Notes: generated by a model from the letters alone, not told the origin. A DNA stretch of 64,000 bases from Auriscalpium vulgare (GCA_019915015.1 JAHBBC010000029.1:124001-188000), one strand, 5' to 3'; numbered from the stretch's first letter, positions 37,301-48,065 are shown. Numbers and translations are program-made.

Positions 37301-40300
37301 TACCTTTTGCTTCTCTAAAGTTAGTACTGTTTTCCAGTGTGCAGCTGACTTTACAGACCCATCAAACAGAGGCTCAGTATCAATATCCATTGGAATGCTG
37401 CCCTTGCGTTCAAGCCAACCAGTCTCATGCATCACCTTTTCAATCTGAGTCATCTGGGTTAATCGATTCAAAGTCTTTTTCCCAATCACCTGCCACTGAC
37501 TTTCCAAGGCCTGTGCTAATTCTGTAAGATTTATTCCATTAGTATCACCGTCATCTTCAATAGTCTGATCCAAATGTTCAAAGATCTGATTAAATATTTT
37601 ACCTGTCATATCTCCCTCTGCATTACCTGCTTTGCGCTTAGCAGCATAATCATCTCTAGCATCATTGCATTCATATTTGATCTGCATAAAGTTCATGACC
37701 CGCCTTTGGTTGTCAGAAAATTCATGGCTCTCGAATGTGCTTTGCCATGTATCTCCACTATCTTTCAAGTCTTGTGGGACACGCCAAGGTTTGAATAGAG
37801 TCAGCATAGTTGAACAGTACTCCTCAATGTTACCTTGATCGCGTCTTGGAAGAGATCCACCCAAAAAATTTGGCACTTTTGATTTATCTTCTTTACATAC
37901 CCTAACTTCATGCGTGCCATGTTGAGGATGGGTAGAGATAAATTGATAAGACTGCATCCGACGGGGTTTCTTATTCTGTTTGGAACCATTTGGAGTGTAA
38001 TTTGAGTCAGGGTCTTCTTCTGCAAGATGGAGTCCTTCCACATCTGAGTCTGTGGTGTAGACAGATGCCTTGTCATCATTATCTTCAGATTCTGAGTCAA
38101 ATTCCATATCTGCATCCCTTTTGTCTGCTTGAACTTTACCAGATCTCGCTCTAGATTTACGTTTGAGTATTTTAGTACATGTTCGAATCCAGTCATAGAC
38201 ATTCATATGTATCAACTCTTTTGGCCGACACGTATAGTCCATAATAGCACTTTGCCCAACTATGAATCCTTTGATATTCTTTACAACTACTGTAGCATCT
38301 GGTGCATCATCGGAGGAGTCATCATTTGGTGACCAAAAGCGTAAGACATCATTGATATAGTTCTTCCAATAGAGCTTGGCAAACAAATGCATTGTATAGT
38401 GGTCAGGATGTCCTAATAAATATAAGGATGCCATTGGCCCTCCAATCTCCAGGCGCACATTCATATTGTTGACAATTTGCACCATCACTTTCTTTGCTTT
38501 CTGTAAACTAGTCAAGCTCTCATCCTCAAGTGTAGCATTCCGTTCAAATACAGTGCGAACAGCATCAAACATGACATGTGTTTTCAGAGGTGTTTTTGTA
38601 ATGTAGTCTGTGATGTATGCAATAATGGACTTAATTGCTGTGCCTGATAACAGACTTGTGACATCTGAGTTGCACCGAAGCACATAAGTAAGGACATAAG
38701 AAAATGTATTGAGCCATGCTTCATTTTGACGCATATTAATGCTGCCCGTTTCAGAGTCAACAGTGGTTGTAGGATTTGTATCTCGTGGAAATCTGGACTT
38801 ACATGTTTCATGTTTTGGATCAGTGCACCCAGCATGATGTTTGTGCTTGTTGAGTCGAAAGAGAAGGTCATCAACAGTAGATTCAAATTCTCTTTGCCAC
38901 TGAATATATGGCTCACAATTCATACAAGTGTCATTACTCTCATCTTTGTGACATTTGCATAATTTGGGTGGACATTTAGGCAACACAAGAGATGGCTTAA
39001 TATAATTATGTTCCTTTTCAGCTTCCTTAATTGCCTCTTCCACATGATCTATGGATCCTGTCAAAAACTCACCTGCATGTGCACTCTCGAGATATGCTAT
39101 CATGTCCCGCTGAAAGTCTGAATTCCGATCAAGAAGTTTATCACGTATTTCTTGGGGAGTAAGGACACCTTTGATCCATAGCAACATATGCAAATGTAAT
39201 GTTAGCCGCCCTTGTTGCTCGACAGTGCCATAATAACCGGCAGTGTCACCATAAAGACCTGAATGCTTAGAGCCGACACCTAAAACATGTTTGATAAACA
39301 AGTCAACCATGAGTTTAAAGAACTTGGCGCCTGCAACAGGGTTATTTGCTATCAATCGTACCCTCTCATCCTGCTCATAAAATGTGGGGAATATAGCAGA
39401 TGGCTGGCCAGCATAGTATAGTGCAATAGGGTGATTAACATCTGATGGTGCAAAGGTAATAAACCAAGATGGAGCTCCAAGGTAAGAAATTAAAGACCAT
39501 ATTTCACTACGCATATTCTTCTTGCTTGCCTTTGACCCTGGTACACCTGCAGCAACAAAATCAAGATCATTTAATATTTGATAACATGCACTCTCAGCAT
39601 CAGTGGATGCCTTTACATGTTCGCCTTTTGCCAGACGTTCAATCAGCTCTGTAAGAACACCAACATCAACCTTTGCAAGTCGATCTGCGATGCGACCAAA
39701 ATTGGCTTGTTTTGCCATAAGGTATCCTCCCAATGCACTGCTCTTGACTTGCTGATGATTTAAAGCAACTAGAGGAAACATTGGTTCAAATTGGAAACGT
39801 TTGTCATGGTACAAAAGCAAGTGGTGCAAGCGTCTTTTGTTGCTCATACCTTTGATACCATTATCATTTCCGACACCACCAAGGCCATATGGGAACAACC
39901 AAGGAAAGATCTGTGGATAAAGCTGAGGATTGTCATAGGTAGATATAGGGGTATTGGACTGCCCAATTCCAAGAGCCTTACCTCCATTAATAAGATGCTG
40001 CATAGCTTGTGCCTTCAGCTGCTCTGTAGACATCCTTTCAATTTCCTTTCCAGTCAGGGCATGTACTGTGAACGGACAAGCACCATCTGTAGTAGCCACA
40101 TCATCATCTGTATTAACAGATTTATTTTCACCAGTTCCTCCATCTGCTGATAACTTATACTCTGTCACAATAGGTACACCTTCTTCCTCATACTCAGCAA
40201 GATTGGTATAGGAGATCTCAAGGTCTCGATAATCAATATGATTGCATTTGAGCCACTCGAGAGCAGATGCAACTTTATTTCTCCGCACAAGTAGAGGGGT

Positions 40301-40585
40301 CCGTCTAAGGTCTTTGTCTGTTGGTTTTGTCTGACCAATATATACAAAGCCTATAATTTCATTCACATCCTCGCGCTTGGGTGGCAAAGCTGCGTATACC
40401 TTAGGAGTTGGCGTAGAAAAGAAAACAGCATTAGCACTCATCTTGTGCATCCCAGATGACATTACGCGAACTACGCATCGGTTATGACAGACCCGAGAAA
40501 TCAGCATTTTTTCTGCCCATGAGAGTCCTTGCAGTACTGACGGGATATCTCCCAACCAATTGCCATTAGCTAGCGCGGTCACCGG
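34379..40585 (-). pseudogene. Helitron Rep/helicase protein, main (C-terminal) part, separated from its N-terminus
   Basis: A single open frame of more than 2,000 codons. Order: a Cys-poor N-terminal Helitron region; Rep nuclease with the HUH motif TLHLHMLLW (about 39180-39215) and the two-Tyr motif YITDYITK (38595-38625); Pif1/RecD-type helicase with Walker A GGMGGTGKS (37011-37045) and Walker B VFLDEISMVD (36780-36815); then a Cys-peptidase-like domain at 34400-35160, with SCAYDSTF (candidate Cys at 35121-35123), zinc-type CIRCH and CSIC pairs, and GGFHFTARV (candidate His at 34529-34531) followed by a WYHDG motif. Rep nicks and joins DNA and the helicase unwinds it in rolling-circle transposition. 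The frame runs about 69 codons into the LTR at its 5' end; those codons are not native. It is disrupted only by the LTR insertion. Confidence 0.88.
40582..40585. other. Target-site duplication CCGG, left
   Basis: CCGG directly before the TGAT start of the left LTR. The same four bases follow the right LTR at 45182-45185. Counting them once rejoins the Helitron reading frame exactly. Confidence 0.8.
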
Positions 40586-41962
40586 TGATACGCCTGGTTC
40601 TGCGGTGTGCGGAGATCTCACTTCAATTTTTGAACTTTTGTCAAGTCGAGAGTTTCGCTTCAGAGTCACCTGACTTCGGAACTTGGCCAGCAGTTTCCGA
40701 GGTTTCAACCCAGTCACTTCCGAACTTTCCGAAGTCACGTGACTTCGGATTCCGAACTCGCACCGGTCTCGGCCCGCTAGCACAGCCTCCACGGATCTTT
40801 GCGAAGCGCCCGCACGTGATTCGGTCCAGACTTCACAAGCCCATCATCATCAGACACGCCCCAAACGTGATCCAGAGTCGAAACACTCACAGATTGTTGG
40901 GCTATGTCGCATCTAGGCCATATCCACTCCAGAACATTGCCCCCTCGTTCCCAGTATTGTCCCCTCCATTCCGACCCTACCTCGAGCCCTCCAGATGTGG
41001 TTCGCAGCGTTTCTAGCTGCGTCGAACCGCTACGCAACGCAATACTTCGGAAATTCGGACGATAGCCGCAGCGACTTCGGAACGCGTTCCGAAGTTAGGC
41101 GCACAATCCCACTGTGGAGTCCCTTATGTTTCATTGTCTTAGGTTTCATGACTACTCTTCTCAGGCTTCCTAGCAATGGCGTTCGACTTACCGTTTGCTT
41201 GCGACTTACTCATTTCTTGTGATCTTGACCCACTTGCTTCGTGTTTCGTTCTACTTATGCTCTTGTTTGTTCGCACGGTTGTATATTACTTCGGAATCAC
41301 TCGTAGTATATATAGGACTTGTCAGTACGATATTCTGGATCATATCATATGCCCCCTTCTTCCCCCTCATAGTGAGACTCACGCTAGAGACTCTCCTCGA
41401 CCTCTCGCATTGTCAAAGCGTTTCTGACTTTGCACCTTTCGACTTCGACTTCGACTTCGCCTTCGCCGCACGCCGCACGTATAGTATTTGACTTCGACTT
41501 CGGATCTCGACTCCGACTTCGACTTCGCCTTTGACGCACGTATCGTATTCGCCTTTCGTACCCTCCTTTGTCATTCAACTTCGACTTCGACTCCATCCTC
41601 GACCCAATCACTTCGGCACTTCGGCTCCATCACTTCGGCACTTCGGCTCCATCACTTCGGCACTTCGACTCCATCACCTCGGCACTTCGGAACCACGGCA
41701 TTCAACTTCGACTTTGCCTACGTTGCACGACCACTCGACACCCCGCAGATCGTAACATCCCCACACTTCCTCGTCCTTCCTAGTTTGGATCACTCCCGAA
41801 CTCACTGCTATCACGCTACGACCACCCCATTCCCACTTCGGAGACGCTCCCGGAGACTTCGGGACCACTGACGACTCGCCCCTCACACAACGGTACCGTG
41901 CACTGTGCTCTAGGGATAGGTATACAAGACATTACCGCCCTACTACCGGCTGGTACCCATCA
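40586..41962 (+). repeat. 5' LTR
   Basis: Begins TGATACGCC, ends GGTACCCATCA. A TATATATA element at about 41307-41314 could be the LTR promoter. Two internal simple-repeat patches occur: CGACTT.GACTTCG (41425-41525) and CACTTCGGCACTTCGGCTCCAT (41605-41695). Short open frames here are repeated exactly in the other LTR and are not genes. Confidence 0.92.
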
Positions 41963-41966
41963 TTAT

Positions 41967-41984
41967 TGGAGCCCACCGCGAGGG
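41967..41984 (+). promoter_or_regulatory. Candidate primer-binding site
   Basis: TGGAGCCCACCGCGAGGG begins four bases inside the 5' LTR with the TGG expected opposite a tRNA 3' CCA. The tRNA was not identified. Confidence 0.45.
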
Positions 41985-42180
41985 GACCAAGTCAGTATTC
42001 CTCCGAAGCCCTCGGACGTGTCCACTCCCTTTGATATAGGTGTCGCATCTCCAATCAACTTCGGATTTCGAGCGCTCGATCGCAACAACCATCCGAACCT
42101 AGGCCGGATACTTCGCCTCCGCACGCCTCATCCCTTCCACATCCCATTCACTTCGCCTCCTTCGCATCCCTTGTCTATTG

Positions 42181-44235
42181 ATGGCCTCGTATATGCCCCC
42201 TCGCCGCGCACGAACTGCACCGATGTTCGATCCCAAACAGCCCCGTAGGTTCTTCTCTGACCTTGAGAAGCTCACCACGTCTGCGAACATCACCAGTGAT
42301 CGCGCCAAGAAAGATTGGGCACAGAAGTACGTTGAACTTGACGAAGCTGATTTGTTTGACGCGATGGAAGTATTCTACGGTCCTGGTACCTACGACGACT
42401 TCAAGGAAGCAGTCGCGAACCTCTACCCAGGAGCCGAAGAAGACATCCGAAACTTCCGAACCATTGATCCAATTATGTTCGACATCGCCCCAGCCGGAGG
42501 ACCTCCAACTTCGCTCGTTTCCGAACAAATCGAGGCTATTGACGCAGAGTTGGCCTGGCTGCGCGAGCAACAGGCTCTCGAACAAGAGTATGATGGCATT
42601 GCAGCAATGCACGAGCCATCCGAAGTATTCGACACCGTTCCGAACCTCTGCTATGTCACCCCCGTTCCTGTGCCGCTCACATCTTCTCATCGTCGCGAAC
42701 CAGAAGACTGCAACATGACTTGGGTCACCGTTTGCTTCGACGCTTCGGATCCAGCGTTCGCAAGCGAGGCACAAGACCCCGCTGCCACGTCCTCGCCTTT
42801 GGAGCACTTCGCAAGCGCCCCGGAGCTTCGCTTCGCACCCATTGCACTGCGTACAACCATTGAACAAGTCCCGAACCAAGACGCAGAGATACGCAGCGAC
42901 GCGAACGACACCATCCCACTCACTCCACACCTCGGAACATTTCCGAGCTACCGAGGAGACGACGCACTACTCGTACAGGACATCCGAACTACCATCCCCA
43001 ACTTCGACACACTTCGCCCCATTCCCAGTGACAGCTACAGCCGCATTCCAATTGAACACCCGCAGTTCAACGTCTCGACGTTCATCATGCCCCGCATCAT
43101 CGACAAGCACCTCTCCAACCTCTTCCGAACTTACCAACGCATGTTCGACACTGGAGGCATGTTCTCTGCAATTGGCCACACTTCGACTTCACGTGGCATT
43201 GCGGGCAGCAATACCATCGTTCATAGCAACCCAGAGCAGCCGATGAAACACTGCTACAATTGCTTCGGACCCAGTTCGCTTGGTTTTCGAGCACGCAGCT
43301 CGACTCTGCCAACCTTCGAGTTAGGAAACTTCGGATTCTTTCGTGGACTTCGGACGCCTCACGTCCTTAGGAACCACATCACAGACATCAACCTTTCCTC
43401 CGACCACAGCATCTCGCACACCACGGCCGTCGCACATACAGAGGAGTCGCAACTTCGTCGCATCAACTTCGGAGTATTCCTAGGCTTCACATCCCTCTTC
43501 CTCGCGTTCAATCGTCGATTCCCACGGTACTTCGGAAGTGCCGCGCCTCCGCTCGACCTCTCGAACCAACATCCTGTCTCAACGCATTCCTCCTATACTT
43601 CGCGTTTTGCACATGGACGCATCACCATGACTCGCATCTTCCTCTTCCACCACGGCGCACCCATCATCCTTTGCGACTTCGCCAAACTACTTCGGATCTT
43701 TGCCACATCACTTCGGAAACTCCATATGGCGCACCTCGGAATCCTCGCGCACGTCGCGTATTGGGCTCTGACCGTGGACGGTCAGTATCAAAGTATGGAG
43801 GAGGTGATACGCCTGGTTCTGCGGTGTGCGGAGATCTCACTTCAATTTTTGAACTTTTGTCAAGTCGAGAGTTTCGCTTCAGAGTCACCTGACTTCGGAA
43901 CTTGGCCAGCAGTTTCCGAGGTTTCAACCCAGTCACTTCCGAACTTTCCGAAGTCACGTGACTTCGGATTCCGAACTCGCACCGGTCTCGGCCCGCTAGC
44001 ACAGCCTCCACGGATCTTTGCGAAGCGCCCGCACGTGATTCGGTCCAGACTTCACAAGCCCATCATCATCAGACACGCCCCAAACGTGATCCAGAGTCGA
44101 AACACTCACAGATTGTTGGGCTATGTCGCATCTAGGCCATATCCACTCCAGAACATTGCCCCCTCGTTCCCAGTATTGTCCCCTCCATTCCGACCCTACC
44201 TCGAGCCCTCCAGATGTGGTTCGCAGCGTTTCTAG
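42181..44235 (+). CDS. Gag-like protein of the LTR element, read-through into the 3' LTR
   Basis: A 684-codon frame from MASYMPPRRARTAPMFD. The first 100 or so residues (PRRFFSDLEKLTTSANI, KDWAQKYVELDEADLF, FYGPGTYDDFKEAVANLYPG) resemble the N-terminal part of fungal retroelement Gag/capsid proteins. After about residue 140 the sequence becomes unlike Gag, rich in Phe, Arg, Ser and Pro, with no CCHC knuckle. The last 143 codons are LTR sequence. The later part may be open by chance because the DNA is made of CTTCGGA-type repeats, which avoid stops in this frame. Function probably limited to particle packaging, if any. Confidence 0.55.
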   Translation: MASYMPPRRARTAPMFDPKQPRRFFSDLEKLTTSANITSDRAKKDWAQKYVELDEADLFDAMEVFYGPGTYDDFKEAVANLYPGAEEDIRNFRTIDPIMFDIAPAGGPPTSLVSEQIEAIDAELAWLREQQALEQEYDGIAAMHEPSEVFDTVPNLCYVTPVPVPLTSSHRREPEDCNMTWVTVCFDASDPAFASEAQDPAATSSPLEHFASAPELRFAPIALRTTIEQVPNQDAEIRSDANDTIPLTPHLGTFPSYRGDDALLVQDIRTTIPNFDTLRPIPSDSYSRIPIEHPQFNVSTFIMPRIIDKHLSNLFRTYQRMFDTGGMFSAIGHTSTSRGIAGSNTIVHSNPEQPMKHCYNCFGPSSLGFRARSSTLPTFELGNFGFFRGLRTPHVLRNHITDINLSSDHSISHTTAVAHTEESQLRRINFGVFLGFTSLFLAFNRRFPRYFGSAAPPLDLSNQHPVSTHSSYTSRFAHGRITMTRIFLFHHGAPIILCDFAKLLRIFATSLRKLHMAHLGILAHVAYWALTVDGQYQSMEEVIRLVLRCAEISLQFLNFCQVESFASESPDFGTWPAVSEVSTQSLPNFPKSRDFGFRTRTGLGPLAQPPRIFAKRPHVIRSRLHKPIIIRHAPNVIQSRNTHRLLGYVASRPYPLQNIAPSFPVLSPPFRPYLEPSRCGSQRF
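43795..43804 (+). promoter_or_regulatory. Polypurine tract
   Basis: ATGGAGGAGG immediately before the 3' LTR; the expected primer site for plus-strand DNA synthesis. Confidence 0.65.
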
Positions 44236-45181
44236 CTGCGTCGAACCGCTACGCAACGCAATACTTCGGAAATTCGGACGATAGCCGCAGCGACTTCGGA
44301 ACGCGTTCCGAAGTTAGGCGCACAATCCCACTGTGGAGTCCCTTATGTTTCATTGTCTTAGGTTTCATGACTACTCTTCTCAGGCTTCCTAGCAATGGCG
44401 TTCGACTTACCGTTTGCTTGCGACTTACTCATTTCTTGTGATCTTGACCCACTTGCTTCGTGTTTCGTTCTACTTATGCTCTTGTTTGTTCGCACGGTTG
44501 TATATTACTTCGGAATCACTCGTAGTATATATAGGACTTGTCAGTACGATATTCTGGATCATATCATATGCCCCCTTCTTCCCCCTCATAGTGAGACTCA
44601 CGCTAGAGACTCTCCTCGACCTCTCGCATTGTCAAAGCGTTTCTGACTTTGCACCTTTCGACTTCGACTTCGACTTCGCCTTCGCCGCACGCCGCACGTA
44701 TAGTATTTGACTTCGACTTCGGATCTCGACTCCGACTTCGACTTCGCCTTTGACGCACGTATCGTATTCGCCTTTCGTACCCTCCTTTGTCATTCAACTT
44801 CGACTTCGACTCCATCCTCGACCCAATCACTTCGGCACTTCGGCTCCATCACTTCGGCACTTCGGCTCCATCACTTCGGCACTTCGACTCCATCACCTCG
44901 GCACTTCGGAACCACGGCATTCAACTTCGACTTTGCCTACGTTGCACGACCACTCGACACCCCGCAGATCGTAACATCCCCACACTTCCTCGTCCTTCCT
45001 AGTTTGGATCACTCCCGAACTCACTGCTATCACGCTACGACCACCCCATTCCCACTTCGGAGACGCTCCCGGAGACTTCGGGACCACTGACGACTCGCCC
45101 CTCACACAACGGTACCGTGCACTGTGCTCTAGGGATAGGTATACAAGACATTACCGCCCTACTACCGGCTGGTACCCATCA
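43805..45181 (+). repeat. 3' LTR
   Basis: Same 1,377-base length as the 5' LTR at a constant offset of 3,219 bases. I found no difference on reading, and every short frame in it translates identically to its partner. Confidence 0.92.
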
Positions 45182-45185
45182 CCGG
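45182..45185. other. Target-site duplication CCGG, right
   Basis: Pairs with 40582-40585. Confidence 0.8.
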
Positions 45186-46078
45186 AACAGTGCCCTTTTT
45201 CATGTGACGAAGACAATCCTTACATATGAGACCAGAGTCATGTAGAAGGGGACCATCCAAAGGCAGGATGGAGTCATCAACCGATGAACGCGCCTGGCGA
45301 GCTATATATGTATTTTCTGTTTTCAGAATATCCATATTGAAGCTATCTGCTGTGAATGGGGTCAGGTCAATTTGTCGATAAATAGTGGCACATACCGCAC
45401 AAGCACTTTCAGATATTAGTTCTGGATTCAAGCTCGCACAGTAGTTAGATATAATCTGATGGATGAGCGATCTAGATGGAGGCTTTGGAGGAAAATCCGG
45501 AGTATCCACAGTGCCTTTCATAGCCTGTCGTAATTTTTGAACCCGTTGAGTACTGTTAACATTGTTATCTGTGCGGGCTGCATTGAAGGTGGTCACATGG
45601 TTAGCACATTTTCCCATGTGCACGTGTGCCTCTAAGCGTGCACGGAGGGTAGCCACAGGGGTACGTCCTGATCCTGGGATATCATGTAGCTTGCATATCT
45701 GAATGAGTTTGTCATATGTCAGACGCAGAAGCAGTTCAAGCGGGACATGCATTTGGATGTGTGAGGGGTCGTCATCCAATCTGGGGCCATGCGAGACAAA
45801 CATGAATAGGCCTGTATCATCTCCCAGTTGAAGATTATCAATGTAAGGAATTAATTCTGCATATGACCATGTCACCACTTTGCGCCCTCCGCCTACAAAT
45901 GACATGATGCGGCTGCGGCTGCGGCGCTCAAAGCTGCCATATCTTATATGCAGCCTTATTATAAAGCAAAGTGTTATGATGCAAATTGACATGACAAGTG
46001 TTATGCTGATGGCTGCCCACATGGGATGTGCTTCACCGTGCGTCACGTTGGACAGTATCATTTTGCTTATAGTCGCTC

Positions 46079-46190
46079 CGGACATTGTTACTTTAGATGG
46101 TGCCACTCCGGGCAAAATTGTCACATTTGACGGTGCCGCTCTGGGCAAAATTGTCGCATTCGACAGTGCCACTCCGGGCGAAATTGACAT
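46079..46190. repeat. Short in-frame tandem repeat in the Helitron N-terminus
   Basis: Three units of about 39-42 bases (GGTGCCACTCCGGGCAAAATTGTC variants) encoding the repeated SNATILP-like peptide on the minus strand. Confidence 0.7.
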
Positions 46191-46264
46191 TGTCGTATTA
46201 GATGTTGTCTCTTTGGATATGTAAAGCAGACTCTGAGTCATCAATAACCAGGTGAGGTGGGACA

Positions 46265-46800
46265 GAGGTGCAGTTTCTTATGAAAAGCGCACAGAGAGCG
46301 GAGGCTAAGAACAGTCGCACGCACAGAGACTGGAGGCTAAAAGATAGTCGCGCGCACGGAGAGCAGAGGCTAAGAGAACTCGCGAGTGGAGGCTCAGAGA
46401 CAGTCGCACACGCAGAGAGTGTAAGCTTAGAGACAGTCAAGCGCACAGAGAGGACACTGACAGATAGTCGCGCGCACGGACCAGCGGAGGCTAAGTGAAG
46501 TCGCGAGTGGAGGCTCAGAAGCAGTCGCACGCACTCAGAGTGTAGGCTCTGAGACAGTAGCGCACAGATATTGGAGGCTGAGAGAGATAGTCGGACAATG
46601 GAGCAGCTGAGAAACAGTCGAGACTGTAGGCTTCGAGACTGTAGCACGCACGGAGAGTGGAGCTGACAGATAGTCGAGTCGCACACACGGGGAGTGTAGG
46701 CTAAGAGACAAACAGGAGTGGAGCTCAAAGACAGTTGCGAGTAGAGGCTCAGAGCTCGCGCAACGAGAGTGAAGGGAGGTAAGGGCTAAGAAACAGTCGC
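46265..46800. repeat. Degenerate tandem repeat of about 33 bases, some 14-16 units
   Basis: Units built on AGTGGAGGCTCAGAGACAG then TCGCACGCAC with many small indels. Directly upstream of the Helitron gene on its own strand, so it may form its promoter region. Frames crossing it are Ser/Leu/Cys-rich artefacts. Confidence 0.8.
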
Positions 46801-46936
46801 ACAATCGCGCGAGAGAGAAAAAGGGGTGCCTGGATGGATATCAAGGCCGCAAGTCACCGACCTTATCCGATTCACACGGAGTCAAGCACGGGCTATGCTG
46901 GTGTCTTGCACTCTTAAATCAATTCATTGTTGTATT

Positions 46937-46959
46937 CCTAGTACATTACATCTACTAGA
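46937..46959 (-). other. Proposed Helitron 5' terminus
   Basis: Minus strand reads TCTAGTAGATGTAATGTACTAGG after an A. It contains an inverted CTAGTA..TACTAG. The next plus-strand base is T, as expected for insertion between A and T. Chosen by rule-fit only. Confidence 0.4.
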
Positions 46960-47914
46960 TAGCTATAAGAGCAATTAAAGTCTAAGGGTAGTGCCTAACG
47001 CGAGGCGACGAAAGGGGCGACCGCGCAAGTACCGCGTGATGGCGATGAGAGTGAGGGCGGCGGCGGAGGCAGAGTATGACGGCAAGGGTGGCGTAGGACG
47101 GTGGCGAGGGCGGCGTAGGATGGTGGCGAGGGCGATGTATGACGGCGGCAAAGGTGGAATATGCAGCGGCGAGGGCGGACACAGAGAGCGCGACGCGGCA
47201 GCCAAGGGCAGGCTGCGAGAAAAACCGGAAGTCAGCAAGTGGATCAGCAAGATTGGATTAGAGGATACACACGTGAAAAGGCGGCGGCAGCGCACGAGAT
47301 TGATGTGTGAAGAAGAGGTCATGCAGTCGGCAGCGAGTGCGACGGGGGACGTGGACGGGCGATAGCGACTACATCGGCGTTACACCGGCGTAGCGACAGC
47401 GACGATGGCGGGGCAGAAACTGCGAGGAGACAGCGACAGCGAGGGGCGGCGAGGGCGATGGCGATGGCGAGGTTGATGGGTAGTTGATGGTGCGATAGTG
47501 ATGGCGTCGGCGATGTCAATGTTGATGTGGACGGGAATGGGGATGGAACAGGGTAGGTAGCATTAGCTCACCGTCTTCCAGCCCTCAGGCCATTCTCCCC
47601 CCATCTCCGGCCTATCTCCTCTCCTCTCCTTATTGCCCTCGGTATCCATCCTCTGCGTGCGCGCCGCTCGATGGCTGTTGATGCTGGCGCTTTAGCTGCG
47701 ATGTGTCGCCTGCGCATCCCGTGGTGTGACGGCGCATGTGAGGAACTTGAAAGCACATGTTGACGTTGAAGTTGATGCCTTGCAGTGACGGCGTGAACTA
47801 GCACTTGTGCCGCAGGGAGAGGAGGTGGGACGAACCAAGGACGAACAGGAAGAAGGGAGTGCCGAGGTATCGCCGCGAAGCACAGCAACTTCGGCCGCGC
47901 CCGCACTGGCCGAT
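46960..47914. other. Low-complexity GGCGA/GATGGCG-rich region
   Basis: 47030-47540 consists of irregular GGCGAN and GATGGCGA repeats on the plus strand. Open frames follow from the bias against stops. No domain, no splice logic and no RNA gene recognised. Confidence 0.65.
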
Positions 47915-48065
47915 GCCGCTGCTGCGAGTCGAGCGCAGCCATCCGACACGGCGCCGGCGTCCTTACATAGGATGTCCGGACTCCTACAGGTGAGCTGTAC
48001 GCATCACAGGGCATTAATCATTCGATGATGGTGACGCTGCAGGAATCTCAATAGCAGCCCTCCAG
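47915..48065 (+). repeat. Diverged direct repeat, copy 1
   Basis: Shares with 49125-49270 the blocks AGTCGAGCGCAGCC, TAGGATGTCC, GGGCATT..CATTCGA.GATG and GCTGCAGGAATCTC, in the same order. Roughly three quarters of positions match by eye. Confidence 0.7.

Larger units (their letters stand above)
40586..45181 (+). mobile_element. Non-autonomous LTR retroelement nested in the Helitron gene
   Basis: 4,596 bases: LTR (1,377), internal region (1,842), LTR (1,377). LTRs start TGAT and end ATCA. The 3' LTR is preceded by the purine tract ATGGAGGAGG, and a TGG-initiated primer-binding-site candidate lies just inside the 5' LTR. Flanked by CCGG duplications. The internal part has one Gag-like frame and nothing resembling protease, reverse transcriptase, RNase H or integrase, so replication would need enzymes from another element. 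The two LTRs read as identical, indicating a very young insertion. Ty1/copia versus gypsy cannot be settled without pol. Confidence 0.9.
45182..46244 (-). pseudogene. Helitron Rep/helicase protein, N-terminal part
   Basis: Continues the 34379-40585 frame on the other side of the LTR element: KDCLRHMKKGTVP here joins VTALANGNWLGDIPS there once the insert and one CCGG are removed. Contents from the N-terminus: a repetitive SNATILP/SNVTILPGVAPS region, one hydrophobic segment (about 45955-46025, PMWAAISITLVMSICIITLC), a SAP-like helix pair (LTYDKLIQICKLHDIPG, RTPVATLRARL), and Cys pairs CAVC and CKDC that may bind zinc. A SAP-type DNA-binding motif suits a transposase; the hydrophobic segment is odd. 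The true start could be the internal MSFVGGGRKVV (about 45907) rather than 46244. Confidence 0.75.
33566..46959 (-). mobile_element. Autonomous-type Helitron (rolling-circle transposon), interrupted by an LTR element
   Basis: Minus-strand element encoding Rep plus Pif1-type helicase. The 3' terminus is at 33566: on the minus strand a GC-rich hairpin (33580-33597), a 10-base spacer and CTAG, abutting host T (plus-strand A at 33565). The proposed 5' terminus is at 46959: minus strand A|TCTAGTAGATGTAATG, giving the expected insertion between A and T. The 3' end fits Helitron rules well; the 5' end is the best of several TC candidates. Length 13,394 bases, about 8.8 kb without the nested element. 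Terminal regions carry tandem repeats on both sides of the coding part. Confidence 0.72.

Noticed and set aside
40586..40792. N-terminal 69 codons of the long Helitron frame
   Set aside because: They are antisense LTR sequence, and the same peptide reappears from the other LTR at 43805-44011; not native to the transposase.
46198..46804. Ser/Leu/Cys-rich minus-strand frames upstream of the Helitron gene
   Set aside because: Translation of the 33-base tandem repeat; repetitive and without any recognisable domain.
46990..47540. Frames in the GGCGA-rich stretch
   Set aside because: Low-complexity DNA keeps frames open by composition; no start, splice or domain logic.
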